From assembly GCF_000165795.1 (NCBI RefSeq), contig NZ_CM001022.1, forward strand, positions 2,265,812-2,329,811: a DNA stretch of 64,000 bases. Direction: 5' to 3'. The position numbers and the translations under genes are program-made. Below the pieces are notes generated by a model. It was not told the origin of the DNA and ran no database searches. It saw only the letters and a list, made by a program, of their open reading frames with translations. Position 1 is the first letter of the stretch; each line of letters begins with the position of its first letter. The DNA is from Aminomonas paucivorans DSM 12260 (lineage in GTDB: Bacteria; Synergistota; Synergistia; Synergistales; Synergistaceae). Shown here one piece after another: positions 43,265-52,275 of the stretch.

Positions 43265-44842
43265 CTATCGGCGCATCCAGATCCGCTTCTGGAAACGCCC
43301 CATCCCGTCCAGGGCGTAGAGGAGAGCCGCCGCCTTGTTGCGCGGCCCGTGGGTGGCCGCGTCGATGGTGAGGGTCCCGTGGGCCAGGGAGAGATTGCGG
43401 GTGGCCGCCAGGGCGTGGCGGATCCCGTCGGGACGGTAGGAGGAGGCCCGCTCCAGGGCATCCGCCGCCCACTTCACCCCGTCGTAGGCCAGGACCCCCG
43501 GGACCACCAGGGATCGGGGCAGGGGATCCCGGTACTTCTGTCGGTAGGCCTTCAGGAAGGGTTGGAGCCCCGGGTCTCCCGGCGCCGCGTGGACCAGCCA
43601 CCAGGTCCGGTTCAGGGCGCTCCCGCCCTGGGCCCAGAGGGAATCGTCGTACCCCGTGCCCCCGAGGACGGGCCCTTCGAACCCCGCCTCCCGGGCCTGA
43701 ATCAGCAGCCGGGCCAGGATCCTGCCGGAGGCGGGGAACACCAGGACCTCCGTGCCCGCGTCCCTCACCACCCCCAGGGCGGGGGCGATGTCCTGCTCCG
43801 GCCCCTCCACCCCGAACCGGGCGGTCACCACCCCTCCCAGGCGCCGGTAGGCCGCCTCGAAGGCCCGGTCCACCGCCACCCCCCGGGGGTCCTCCAGGGG
43901 AAAGAACAGGGCCGCGGTGCGCCGCCCCAATCCCTGTCGGATGAAGTAGGCCAGGAGCTTCCCCTCGTAGGCGTCGTCGAAGACCAGCCGGAAGACGTAG
44001 GGATACGGGCGGTCCGGGGCGGCCAGGGTGATCCGGGAATCCCCCCCCTCCAGGACCACCAGGGGCACCCGGGCGGAGGTGCTCCAGGGGGCCAGCGCCA
44101 GCCCCCCCTCGTTGCCGCAGGCCGCCAGGATCAGGGAGGGCCGCAGGGACTGGGTGGCCTTGCGAGCCAGGGGAAGGACCTTCTGCGGGTCCGGCGCGTC
44201 GTACCCCAACAGCCGCACCCGGTACCCCCGGACTCCTCCCTGGGCGTTGATCTGGTCCACCGCCAGCTGGGCCGCCTTGAGGCGCGCCTGCCCCACCGGC
44301 CCCTGAGGGCCCGTCAGGGCGGTGAGGAGCACCAGGCGGAACTCCCCCCCCTCGGGGCGTCGGTCCGCCACGATCCGGTAGACCAGGGCCCCCATCATGA
44401 GCACCACCGCCAGGATCCCCATGCCCGCCCAGAACCGCTGTCGCGGGGACAGACGCCGAAGCGGCCGTCCCCCGGAACCGTCCAGGGGGGGCAGGTTGCC
44501 CGGTCGGGCCTCGATCCCCCGGCCTCCCTCCTCCGGGTACAGGGTCAGGAGGACCCGCTCCAGGGCGGAGAGAACCCAGATGGCGGACTCCCGGGAGACC
44601 CCCAGGCGTTCCTGAAGGTGCTCCCCCAACCCCAGCAGCACGTCCCGTTCCAGGGGACGGTCCAAGGGGACCCCCTCCTGCAGCGCCTCCCTCAGGGCGA
44701 AGGAGAAGAGGAAGTTCTCCCTGCGGTAATCGTCGCCGCAACGCTCCTCCAGGAGCTGGGAAAGCTGGTCCGGGTCCTGAAGCAGTCCCGGACCGAACTG
44801 GGACAGCACCTCCAGAATCCGCTCCACCGATCGATCGTTCAT
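43265..44842 (-). CDS. Membrane-anchored PBP1 ligand-binding protein with cytoplasmic helical domain
   Basis: 525 residues. Residues 1-105 are an all-helical cytoplasmic domain (LQDPDQLSQLLEERCGDDYRRE, then LSALERVLLTLY), of a type found at the ends of several bacterial signalling proteins. About 138-160 is a single membrane helix (FWAGMGILAVVLMMGALVYRI). The remainder is a Leu/Ile/Val-type periplasmic binding fold (LTGPQGPVGQARLKAAQLAVDQI, ACGNEGGLALAPWS, VGGTGYDD-like). Ordinary binding proteins have a cleavable signal peptide instead. The layout suggests a transmembrane sensor that passes a ligand signal inward. No permease is adjacent. Confidence 0.75.
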   Translation of the reverse strand: MNDRSVERILEVLSQFGPGLLQDPDQLSQLLEERCGDDYRRENFLFSFALREALQEGVPLDRPLERDVLLGLGEHLQERLGVSRESAIWVLSALERVLLTLYPEEGGRGIEARPGNLPPLDGSGGRPLRRLSPRQRFWAGMGILAVVLMMGALVYRIVADRRPEGGEFRLVLLTALTGPQGPVGQARLKAAQLAVDQINAQGGVRGYRVRLLGYDAPDPQKVLPLARKATQSLRPSLILAACGNEGGLALAPWSTSARVPLVVLEGGDSRITLAAPDRPYPYVFRLVFDDAYEGKLLAYFIRQGLGRRTAALFFPLEDPRGVAVDRAFEAAYRRLGGVVTARFGVEGPEQDIAPALGVVRDAGTEVLVFPASGRILARLLIQAREAGFEGPVLGGTGYDDSLWAQGGSALNRTWWLVHAAPGDPGLQPFLKAYRQKYRDPLPRSLVVPGVLAYDGVKWAADALERASSYRPDGIRHALAATRNLSLAHGTLTIDAATHGPRNKAAALLYALDGMGRFQKRIWMRR

Positions 44843-44985
44843 CCTCCAGCCCTCCTCGCCCCCGCTCTCAGGCGGGAAAAACCCGGGGTCATTGTAGCGC
44901 CCTCCCGGGGCCGCCCCAAGTCGCCCCTTCCCAAGGGCGAGGGGGAACCGGCGGGACGGGGTTCTGCCTCACTATCTTGAGGTTC

Positions 44986-44994
44986 TGCTATACT
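44986..44994 (+). promoter_or_regulatory. Extended -10 promoter of the HD-GYP-like gene
   Basis: TGCTATACT (TGn extension at 44986-44988, hexamer 44989-44994) without a good -35 box. It precedes the ATG at 45095 by about 100 bases. Confidence 0.6.
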
Positions 44995-45094
44995 CTTGAT
45001 TGCTCCCGGCTCAATGCTGGGCTGCAAAGTGTTTCTCCGTCAAGAGGAGGTGACCGGGGCATCCCGTCCTTGGGGAGGAGGGGGGCTCCACGCG

Positions 45095-46255
45095 ATGAAG
45101 CGAACCCGGAAGTACCGCAAGATGGTCCCGGTGAAGGAAGTGCTCCAACACCCCAAGGCCTGCTTCGTCCAGAACATCTTCACCCCCAACGGCAGCGCCG
45201 TCCTGGTGCCCAACAAAGTCCCCATCTGCGACCTGGTGGCAAGCCTTCCGGAACCGGAACGGCTGATCCGCTCCCTGGAGAGCCAGGGCATCCGGGAAGT
45301 GGAGCTGGAGTTCCGTCACCCCCTGGACGTCCAGAAGACCAAGGCCCTCCTGGAGGAGATCGATTCCTCCTTCCGGGTGGTGGACGCCCAGCTGAGCAGC
45401 CAGGTGGTGGAGGACCTCTCGGACATCTACTCCCGCCTCACCATCGACCAGAAGTTCCACTTCCCCCGGGGAGAGGTGGAGCGCCTGGGGGGGATGCTGG
45501 CGGAGGAGGTGGGCAAGGCCACCCACATCCTGATGTCTCTGGTGAACCCGGAGACCGCGGACACCTACACCCAGACCCACAGCCTCAACGTCTCCCTCCT
45601 CTCGGGCTACCTGGCCAAGCGGCTCTGCGAACTCAAGGGTTTCCACCCCTCCCTGGTGGAGAAGGCCATCCAGGCGGGGCTCCTCTTCGACCTGGGCAAG
45701 GCGACGCTCCCCCGGGAGATCCTGGAGAAGCCGGAACCCCTGGGGGCGGAGGAACTTCGAATCGTCCGCTCCCACCCCGCCGAGAGCGTCCGCATCGCCC
45801 GGGCCTCGGGGGTCTCCGATCCGGACATCCTGGAGGGCATCCTGCACCACCACGAGCGATGGGACGGCTCGGGCTACCCCGACGGGCTGACGGAGAAGAA
45901 GATCCCCGTGATCGCCCGCATCCTGGCGGTGGCGGACACCTTCGACGCCATGACCTCCCAGAGGGTGTACAAGAACGCCGTGTCCTCCAAGGTCTCCTTC
46001 AACTTCATCATGAGCGCCAACGAGACCCACTTCGACCCGGACGTGTGCCGGGTCTTCCTGAGCGGCATGGGCATCTACCCGCCGGGCTGCGTGGTGGAAC
46101 TCTCCGACGGCACCGTGGGCACCGTGGCGGCCTCCACGGAGGGCAACCTCCTCCAGCCCAAGATCCTCCTCCAGGAGGGGGACCAGACCCGAATCATCGA
46201 ACTCTGCCGGGAAGCCCACCGCAATCTCTTCATCAAACGGGCACTGGACGTCTAA
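45095..46255 (+). CDS. HD-GYP-like protein with degenerate HD site
   Basis: 386 residues from ATG 45095 (GGGGAGGAG upstream, somewhat far). Residues 1-130 have no recognised domain. 155-350 are the HD-GYP domain: H162 in THSLNVSLLSG, H227, the GYP region HHHERWDGSGYPDG (251-264) and D281. The catalytic HD pair reads F198-D199 in LLFDLGK in place of LLHDIGK, so one metal-binding histidine is missing. Activity against c-di-GMP is therefore in doubt. It may have reduced activity or act as a receptor. A strong terminator follows its stop. Confidence 0.85.
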   Translation: MKRTRKYRKMVPVKEVLQHPKACFVQNIFTPNGSAVLVPNKVPICDLVASLPEPERLIRSLESQGIREVELEFRHPLDVQKTKALLEEIDSSFRVVDAQLSSQVVEDLSDIYSRLTIDQKFHFPRGEVERLGGMLAEEVGKATHILMSLVNPETADTYTQTHSLNVSLLSGYLAKRLCELKGFHPSLVEKAIQAGLLFDLGKATLPREILEKPEPLGAEELRIVRSHPAESVRIARASGVSDPDILEGILHHHERWDGSGYPDGLTEKKIPVIARILAVADTFDAMTSQRVYKNAVSSKVSFNFIMSANETHFDPDVCRVFLSGMGIYPPGCVVELSDGTVGTVAASTEGNLLQPKILLQEGDQTRIIELCREAHRNLFIKRALDV

Positions 46256-46295
46256 AGAGAGAGGGGGGGAGGCGCCAGCCTCCCCCCCTCTCTTT
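46254..46295. terminator. Terminator after the HD-GYP-like gene
   Basis: An 18-20-bp inverted repeat (AAAGAGAG... at 46254-46273 with ...CTCTCTTT at 46278-46295) begins at the stop codon. The arms end in A- and T-runs, so it can work in both directions between convergent genes. Confidence 0.8.
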
Positions 46296-46341
46296 GGCGT
46301 CGCCTCTTCGCCCCAACCTGCGGGGCGCCCCGCCTCCGCCC

Positions 46342-47439
46342 TCAGCCCGCGACGGTGAGCTCCCGGGGGAAGGCGTTGAGAGGTTCGCACCCCGTCTCCG
46401 TCACCGCCACCAGGTTCTCGATGCGCACCCCGAACTCTCCGGGCAGGTAGATCCCCGGCTCGATGCTGAAGACGTTCCCCACCTCCAGGGGCAGCTCGCT
46501 CCCCTCGATGATGTAGGGGGCCTCGTGGACCGCCACGCCGATGCCGTGCCCCAGGCGGTTGAGGAAGTAGTTCCCGTAGCCCGCGTCGGCGATCACCTTC
46601 CGCGCCGCCCGGTCCACCTCCTGGGCGGGCACCCCCGGGCGCACCGCCGCCTCCCCTGCGACTTGGGCCTGTCGGACGATCTCGTAGACTTCCTTCTGCT
46701 TCGCCGTGGGCTCTCCCACGAAGAGGGTCCGGGTGGTGTCGGAGCAGTAGCCCCGGTAGCGGCACCCCAGGTCGAAGATCACCAGGTCGTTCTCCTGGAT
46801 CACCCGGTCGCACCCCCCGTAGTGGGGCATGGAACCGTTGGGCCCCGAGGCCACGATGGGCTGGAAGGAGAGATCCTGAGCCCCCAGCTCCTCGAACCAC
46901 TCCAGGATCTTCTTGGAAAGCTCCCGTTCCACCTGCCCGGGACGCAGGTACGCCGCCAGACGCCGCACCACCTCGTCGGCCATCTTGGAGGCCTGGCGCA
47001 TCTTGTCCAGCTCCTCCGGGTCCTTGCGGCGGCGCAGGGGCTCCAGCAGCCGGGCCCCGTTGAGGTACGTCCCCGGCAGCGCCCCCTGGGCGTCCAGCAG
47101 GTCCACCGCCCGCATTCCGTCGTTGACGGCGATGCGTTTGCCCGCAAGCCCCAGGGCCTCGCACCCCCGGGTCCAGGCACCCAGGAAGCCCTGGTGGTCC
47201 TCCCAGACCTGGAGGGGCACGTCCGCCCCCAGGGTGCACCCCATGTCCTCCTGATAGAGCATGGGGGTCAGGGCGAAGAGACCGCTTCGGGAGACCATAA
47301 GCCCCTTGGGGCGCTCGTCGGGAAACAGCACCAGGCCGGACAGATATTCCAGGTCCGAAGAGGGCCCCAGATACACCGCATCCAGTCCCTCCTCCTCCAA
47401 ACGTCTCCGAAGCCGCGCAACCCGCTGCTGCTGCAACAT
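46342..47439 (-). CDS. M24 family metallopeptidase, Xaa-Pro dipeptidase/aminopeptidase type
   Basis: 365 residues. N-terminal creatinase-like domain, then the pita-bread domain with five metal ligands: D in LVIFDLGCRYRG, D in GYCSDTTRTLF, H in RLGHGIGVAVHE, E in VFSIEPGIYLP and E in GVRIENLVAV. Cytoplasmic enzyme that splits bonds next to proline. The promoter upstream is TTGACG (47527-47532) with TAAAGT (47505-47510), spacing 16, on the minus strand. It diverges from the response regulator gene. Confidence 0.9.
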   Translation of the reverse strand: MLQQQRVARLRRRLEEEGLDAVYLGPSSDLEYLSGLVLFPDERPKGLMVSRSGLFALTPMLYQEDMGCTLGADVPLQVWEDHQGFLGAWTRGCEALGLAGKRIAVNDGMRAVDLLDAQGALPGTYLNGARLLEPLRRRKDPEELDKMRQASKMADEVVRRLAAYLRPGQVERELSKKILEWFEELGAQDLSFQPIVASGPNGSMPHYGGCDRVIQENDLVIFDLGCRYRGYCSDTTRTLFVGEPTAKQKEVYEIVRQAQVAGEAAVRPGVPAQEVDRAARKVIADAGYGNYFLNRLGHGIGVAVHEAPYIIEGSELPLEVGNVFSIEPGIYLPGEFGVRIENLVAVTETGCEPLNAFPRELTVAG

Positions 47440-47504
47440 GGAATCGTTCCTCCTCCCACGATTTCAGACCGAAGCCGAAGCTGATATTTCTATTCCCTGT
47501 TTCC

Positions 47505-47532
47505 ACTTTACTTTTTCTTCTTCGTTCGTCAA
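47505..47532 (-). promoter_or_regulatory. Promoter of the M24 peptidase gene
   Basis: On the minus strand TTGACG (47527-47532), 16 bases, TAAAGT (47505-47510). The leader up to the ATG at 47439 would be about 60 bases and is A-rich. Confidence 0.55.
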
Positions 47533-47573
47533 TCCGCCTGCGCCACCTCTTACCCCCAATGGGAAACTTTTGG

Positions 47574-47601
47574 TATGATACGTACGTTACGCGCGTTACG
47601 C
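47574..47601 (+). promoter_or_regulatory. Response-regulator promoter with two GTTACGC repeats
   Basis: TATGAT at 47574-47579 with TGG before it makes an extended -10. Directly downstream, GTTACGC occurs twice in direct orientation (47586-47592 and 47595-47601), 9 bases apart, next to the expected start point. Possible binding site of the regulator encoded downstream. Confidence 0.45.
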
Positions 47602-47645
47602 ACGGCTCCCCAGGCAACCACCAAGCGCACAGGGAGGTCGACGGG

Positions 47646-48329
47646 ATGAAGCCCATCCGGATCCTGATCACCGAAGACGACCCCATGGTCTCCTTCATCG
47701 TGGGGCGCATCGTGCACTCCCTGGGGGATTTCCTGGTGGTGGGACAAGCCGCCACGGGAGCGGAGGCGTTGGCCCAGATCCAGAGCCACACGGTGGACCT
47801 GGTGCTCCTGGACCTCTTCCTCCCGGGCAAGCATGGCGATCAGGCCTTGGCGGAGCTTCGCGCCCAGCGTTTCCCCGTGGACGTGATCGTCATCACCGCC
47901 GCCACGGACCGTTCCCGGGCACTGGACGCCCTTCGACTGGGGGCCTGGGACTACGTGGTCAAACCCTTCTCCTACGACCGCCTTCGGATCGCCTTGGAGA
48001 CCTATCGGGACGCTTTCCGGTATCGGGAAAACCTCCCGCCCCAGCTCACCCAGGACCACCTGGACCGGCTTTTCTACCCCGAGGGACGGGAGTTTCTCTC
48101 CTCCCTGGGCACCTTGGCCCATCGCGGGGACATGACGGACCGCATCCTGGAGATCCTCAACCAGGAGAGCGAGTCCATGGCGGCGGGGGAAGTGGCGGAA
48201 AAGCTCGGGGTCTCCCGCATCACCGTGCGCAAGTACTGCGAGGCCCTGGTGTCCGCAGGCCGCCTGGTCTCCAAGAACCACTACCAGTCCAAGGGACGCC
48301 CCATCAAGAAGTACCAGGTCCTCGACTGA
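47646..48329 (+). CDS. CitB/DcuR-type response regulator
   Basis: 227 residues from ATG 47646 with GGAGG upstream (a longer frame begins earlier but spans the promoter). Receiver domain 1-120: DDP acidic pocket, phospho-acceptor aspartate in LVLLDLFLPG, VITAAT and KPFSYD. The C-terminal helix-turn-helix reads AAGEVAEKLGVSRITVRKYCEALV, a pattern of regulators of carboxylate metabolism such as CitB. Ten bases later the soluble hybrid kinase gene starts, so the two are probably one unit. Target genes are unknown. Confidence 0.87.
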   Translation: MKPIRILITEDDPMVSFIVGRIVHSLGDFLVVGQAATGAEALAQIQSHTVDLVLLDLFLPGKHGDQALAELRAQRFPVDVIVITAATDRSRALDALRLGAWDYVVKPFSYDRLRIALETYRDAFRYRENLPPQLTQDHLDRLFYPEGREFLSSLGTLAHRGDMTDRILEILNQESESMAAGEVAEKLGVSRITVRKYCEALVSAGRLVSKNHYQSKGRPIKKYQVLD

Positions 48330-48339
48330 CCTCCCTGCC

Positions 48340-50946
48340 ATGACCGCCCCCGAACCTCCCTATCCAGGCCTGACCCTCTTCGTCCCGCAAAGGCCGCTTC
48401 CCCTGCTGGTCCTTCGCCAGGGGCGAACCGTCCTCTGCAACGAGGCGGCGGAACGGTTCTGGGAAGTCCCCCCCGGGGGGCTTTGCGGCCTGCCCCTGCC
48501 ACCGGAGCTGGCGACCCCGCCCGCGGTCCCCTCCGTCTCCTCCGCGTGGCGTCGTCTCCTCCCGTCGTCCCCTCGGGACTCCGAGACGACGGGCTTTCGG
48601 TACGCCCTGCCCGACGGACAGGGCACCCACGTCCTCCTGCTGGTCCGCCGGTCCTGCTGTCCCTCCGGCTCCCCGATCCCCCCGGAGCGCTCCACGTCTC
48701 CCCCCCTCCTGGATCTGGTGGGGAACCCCCTTCTCCTCCTGGGGCTCGACGGGACCATCCTGGGGGCGAATCGCCCCGCCTGCAAGCGCCTGGGAATCCC
48801 CCTGGAGGCCCTGCGCCGCCGAAGCCTCTACGACGTGACCCCCCTCCCGAACCGGGGACAGACCGCAGCCCTCCACCTCCGCGCCCTCCTGGAAGGCTCC
48901 TCCCTGGGAAACGGAATCCTTGCCACCCAAGACGGCTTTCCCTTCCCCGTGCCCATGCAGCTCTTCCTCGGGTTCTGGGAGGGGTGCCCCCTGCTGTTCC
49001 TGGGAGGGCGGGATCCCTTCTGCTCCCTCTCCTCCGAATCCCCGGGGGACCGACGACGCCGGCAACGCACCCTCCGGGCCCTCCTGGGGGCCTTCCCGGA
49101 ACCGGCCTTCTTCCTGGACGTGCAGGGGTTCTTCCGGGACTGCAACGGCGCCTTCGAAGCCCTCACGGGGCTGTCTCGGGATCAGATGACGGGACGCCTC
49201 TTCGCGGACCTCCCCCTGGACTCCCTCTCCCGGTTGGACCCCCTGGAGAGCCGCACCCTCTCCCTGGACTTCTCCGGCCCTTCGGGAACGCGCCAGTTCC
49301 TCCTGCGCCGTTCTCCCTGCAACGACGGCAAGGAAGAGGGCCTCCTGGGAATCCTCTTCGACGTCACGGAACGGGCCCGGGGGGAGGCGATCCTTCGGGA
49401 GGCCCGCAAGGCGGCGGAGGAGGCGGACCAGGCCAAGAGCGCCTTCCTGGCCCAGGTGAGCCACGAGATCCGCAACCCCCTGAGCACCCTCCTGGGGCTG
49501 TCGGAACTCTGCCTGGGGACCCCTCTCCAGCCGAGGCAGCGCCACTGGATCCAGAGCATCCACCAGGCCTCCACCCATATGCTGCGCATCGCCAACGACG
49601 TTCTGGACCTCTCCCGGGTGGAGGCGGGAAAACTGGAGCTGCAGCAGGTTCCCTACTCCCTGCCCCAGCTCCTCCGGGATGCCCTCAAGGCCGTTCTGCC
49701 ACAGGGGGAGGCCAAGGGACTCGCCCTGGCCCTGCGGGAGGAACCGGGCCTTCCGGAACGCCTCCTGGGGGACCCGGGACGGATCCAGCAGATCCTGGTG
49801 AACCTGCTGACCAACGCGGTGAAGTTCTGCGATCGGGGACGGGTGGAGCTGCGCGCCCGGAAGGACCCGCAGGGACCCTGGCTGGAGCTGGCGGTGGAGG
49901 ACACGGGGCAGGGCATCGAGCCGGAGGACCTTCGGCGGGTGTTCCAGCCCTTCTGGCAGGCTTCGCCTTCCACCTCCGCCCAGGGCATGGGGCTGGGGCT
50001 TCCCATCGCCCTCCAGCTGACCCGAAGCATGGGAGGAAACATCGAGGCGAGCAGCCTTCCCGGTTCGGGGACCACCTTCCTGGTCCGCCTGCCCCTGGAG
50101 GAGGCCGAGGCGGAGCCGTCCCCCTCCCTCTCCCCGACCTGCGCCCGTGCCCCGGAGGTGCCCGGCGAGAAGACCCCCGCGCCCCTGCGGATCCTCCTGG
50201 CGGAGGACAGCCCCATGAACCGGGAACTCATGGAGACGGTGCTGACCCTCTGGGGACACGGGGTGACCGCCGTCTCCAGCGGCCGCCAGGCCCTGGAGGC
50301 TCTGGAAAGGAACCCCTTCGACGTGGCGATCCTGGACATCCAGATGCCCGACGGAGACGGGCTGTCCACGGCCCGGCACATCCGATGCCGGGAGGAGGGG
50401 ACGGGATGTCGGCTCCCCCTGGTCGCCCTCACCGCCTACGCCATGGAGGAGGACCGGATCCGCTGCTTGGAGGCGGGCATGGACTGCTACCTCGCCAAGC
50501 CCGTGAGCCTCCAGACCCTCCAGAAGACCCTGGAGGGTCTGATCCCCCCCACCGCCGACCTCGGGCAGCCCCCGGCCCCTCCCTGCGAAGCCCTCGATCC
50601 CGCCCCGGATCTGTCCGTCCTGGCGGACCTCACGGGGGGCCGGGAGGACCTGATGCGTCGGGCGGTGCACCTGTTCTTCCAGGGAACCCCCCTGATGCTG
50701 GAAAACCTTCGGGTGGCCCTGCTTCGGGACAACCCCAAAGGGGTGGAGGCGGCGGCCCACCGCCTCAAGGGCAGCCTGTCCCACCTGGGGGACCCCGAGG
50801 CCACCCGCCTGGCGGAGGAGCTGCACCACCTCCATCAGGAACCCCAGGAGGTGCTCCTGCCCCTCCTGGAGTCGCTGGAGAACCGGGTGGAGCGTCTCCA
50901 CGCCCACTTCCGCGCCCGGGGCTGGCTGGGGGAGGAGGGGGAGTAG
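48340..50946 (+). CDS. Soluble hybrid histidine kinase (PAS-HisKA-HATPase-REC-HPt)
   Basis: 868 residues with no membrane segments. Three likely PAS-type regions cover 1-340 (e.g. LLLLGLDGTILGANRPACKRL and AFFLDVQGFFRDCNGAFEALTG). HisKA phospho-acceptor H375 in VSHEIRNPLST, HATPase N-box LLTNAVKFCD and DTGQGIE, GMGLGLPIALQL. The receiver contains D666 (VAILDIQMPDGD) and the C-terminal HPt H807 (AAHRLKGSL). Next to a CitB-type response regulator on the same strand, so likely part of an intracellular phosphorelay. The gene ends in a terminator. Confidence 0.87.
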   Translation: MTAPEPPYPGLTLFVPQRPLPLLVLRQGRTVLCNEAAERFWEVPPGGLCGLPLPPELATPPAVPSVSSAWRRLLPSSPRDSETTGFRYALPDGQGTHVLLLVRRSCCPSGSPIPPERSTSPPLLDLVGNPLLLLGLDGTILGANRPACKRLGIPLEALRRRSLYDVTPLPNRGQTAALHLRALLEGSSLGNGILATQDGFPFPVPMQLFLGFWEGCPLLFLGGRDPFCSLSSESPGDRRRRQRTLRALLGAFPEPAFFLDVQGFFRDCNGAFEALTGLSRDQMTGRLFADLPLDSLSRLDPLESRTLSLDFSGPSGTRQFLLRRSPCNDGKEEGLLGILFDVTERARGEAILREARKAAEEADQAKSAFLAQVSHEIRNPLSTLLGLSELCLGTPLQPRQRHWIQSIHQASTHMLRIANDVLDLSRVEAGKLELQQVPYSLPQLLRDALKAVLPQGEAKGLALALREEPGLPERLLGDPGRIQQILVNLLTNAVKFCDRGRVELRARKDPQGPWLELAVEDTGQGIEPEDLRRVFQPFWQASPSTSAQGMGLGLPIALQLTRSMGGNIEASSLPGSGTTFLVRLPLEEAEAEPSPSLSPTCARAPEVPGEKTPAPLRILLAEDSPMNRELMETVLTLWGHGVTAVSSGRQALEALERNPFDVAILDIQMPDGDGLSTARHIRCREEGTGCRLPLVALTAYAMEEDRIRCLEAGMDCYLAKPVSLQTLQKTLEGLIPPTADLGQPPAPPCEALDPAPDLSVLADLTGGREDLMRRAVHLFFQGTPLMLENLRVALLRDNPKGVEAAAHRLKGSLSHLGDPEATRLAEELHHLHQEPQEVLLPLLESLENRVERLHAHFRARGWLGEEGE

Positions 50947-51012
50947 CCTCCGTTTTCCACCGGGACTCCTCCATCGGAAGGCCCGGCTCCCCGTCCGTCT
51001 CCGGAAAACCTC

Positions 51013-51042
51013 GACACCCTTTCGGGGGGTCTTCGTTTTTTT
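51013..51042 (+). terminator. Rho-independent terminator after the soluble kinase gene
   Basis: GACACCC (51013-51019) pairs with GGGGGTC (51025-51031) around a TTTC loop with one A-G mismatch, followed by TTCGTTTTTTT. Confidence 0.7.
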
Positions 51043-51147
51043 GACGGATCTCCCGTTCCCGACGCACCATAGGACCGCTGCGCCCAGATCCCCTATCATG
51101 ACAGTGGGGGCCGATGCTCTCCGCCCCCAACCCAGGGAGGTGGAAAC

Positions 51148-52200
51148 ATGGCATCACATGCCGAGGTGCAACTCCAGGACGTGCTGGACCTGAACTTCCT
51201 CCAGAAGTTCCAGGACGCCTTTGCCCAGGCCATGGGCATGGCGGCCCTGGCGGTGGACACCCAGGGGAACCCCGTCACCCAACCGAGCAATTTCTCCGAG
51301 TTCTGCATGGAGATCACCCGAAAGAGCCCCGAGGGAGGCCGGCGGTGCAGCGAATGTGACGTCCGGGGCGGACAAGAGGCGGCCCGCACGGGAAAGCCTT
51401 CGGTGTACTTCTGCCACGGAGGGCTCATGGACATGGCGGCTCCCATCATGGTGGAGGGACGCCAGATCGGCAGCATGCTGGCGGGACAGGTGCTTCCCCA
51501 ACCCCCGGACGAGGATAAGTTCCGCCGCATCGCCCGGGAGATCGGGGTGGACCCGGAGGCCTACGTCCGGGCGGTGCGGAAGGTCCGGGTGGTCCCGGAG
51601 GGGAGCATCCGGGCGGCGGCGGACCTGCTGTATCTGGTGGCCAACACCCTGTCCCAGATCGGCTTCGAGAAGTGCAAGAAGGCTCGCCTCAGCGGAGACT
51701 ACGAGGACATCGCCGCCTCCATGGTGGGGGACGTGTCGGCCCTTTCCGATCGGGCCCGGGCGCTTCAGGAGCAGGTGGAATCCCTGGTGGAGACTTCCGG
51801 GATGCTCCTGTCCAGCTCTTCGGAGGCGAAGAAGAAGGTGGCGGAGACCGACGAGATCCTCCGGTTCATCCGCAACGTGGCAGGACAGACGAAGCTTCTG
51901 GGTCTGAACGCGGCCATCGAGGCGGCCCGAGCGGGGGACCACGGCAAGGGCTTCGCGGTGGTGGCCGACGAGGTGCGCAAGCTGGCGGAGGTGAGCGTGT
52001 CCGCCGCGGGGAAGATCGAAGAGATCCTCCAGAGCATCCACGGGGGCATGGTGGGGATCGAAGAGGGCATCCGGCGCACCGGTTCGGTGGTGGAGCAGCA
52101 CACGGAGCACATGAACGAGATTCTGGAGGTCATAGACCGGCTCTCGGAGTTCTCCGGACGGCTCCGCACCGCCTCCGAACTGGCCCGCAAGGAGGCCTGA
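51148..52200 (+). CDS. Soluble methyl-accepting chemotaxis protein with PocR sensor domain
   Basis: 350 residues, no membrane segments. The first 180 are a PocR-type ligand-binding domain ([62 protein letters not shown]). Residues about 200-345 form an MCP signalling domain with the hairpin motif [21 protein letters not shown]. The cytoplasmic location and the sensor suggest an internal metabolite signal. The two cysteines in CSEC and the C in YFCHGG may bind metal. A TATCAT box lies at 51094-51099. Confidence 0.85.
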   Translation: MASHAEVQLQDVLDLNFLQKFQDAFAQAMGMAALAVDTQGNPVTQPSNFSEFCMEITRKSPEGGRRCSECDVRGGQEAARTGKPSVYFCHGGLMDMAAPIMVEGRQIGSMLAGQVLPQPPDEDKFRRIAREIGVDPEAYVRAVRKVRVVPEGSIRAAADLLYLVANTLSQIGFEKCKKARLSGDYEDIAASMVGDVSALSDRARALQEQVESLVETSGMLLSSSSEAKKKVAETDEILRFIRNVAGQTKLLGLNAAIEAARAGDHGKGFAVVADEVRKLAEVSVSAAGKIEEILQSIHGGMVGIEEGIRRTGSVVEQHTEHMNEILEVIDRLSEFSGRLRTASELARKEA

Positions 52201-52215
52201 CCCCGCACCGCAGCA

Positions 52216-52248
52216 GTCGGGGGAGGGGCTTTGCGCCCCTCCCCCGAC
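52216..52248. terminator. Bidirectional terminator
   Basis: A perfect 14-bp inverted repeat (52216-52229 and 52235-52248, loop TTTGC) lies between the convergent chemoreceptor genes. Confidence 0.7.
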
Positions 52249-52275
52249 CCGTTCCGGACGGTTCCCCCGACGCCC

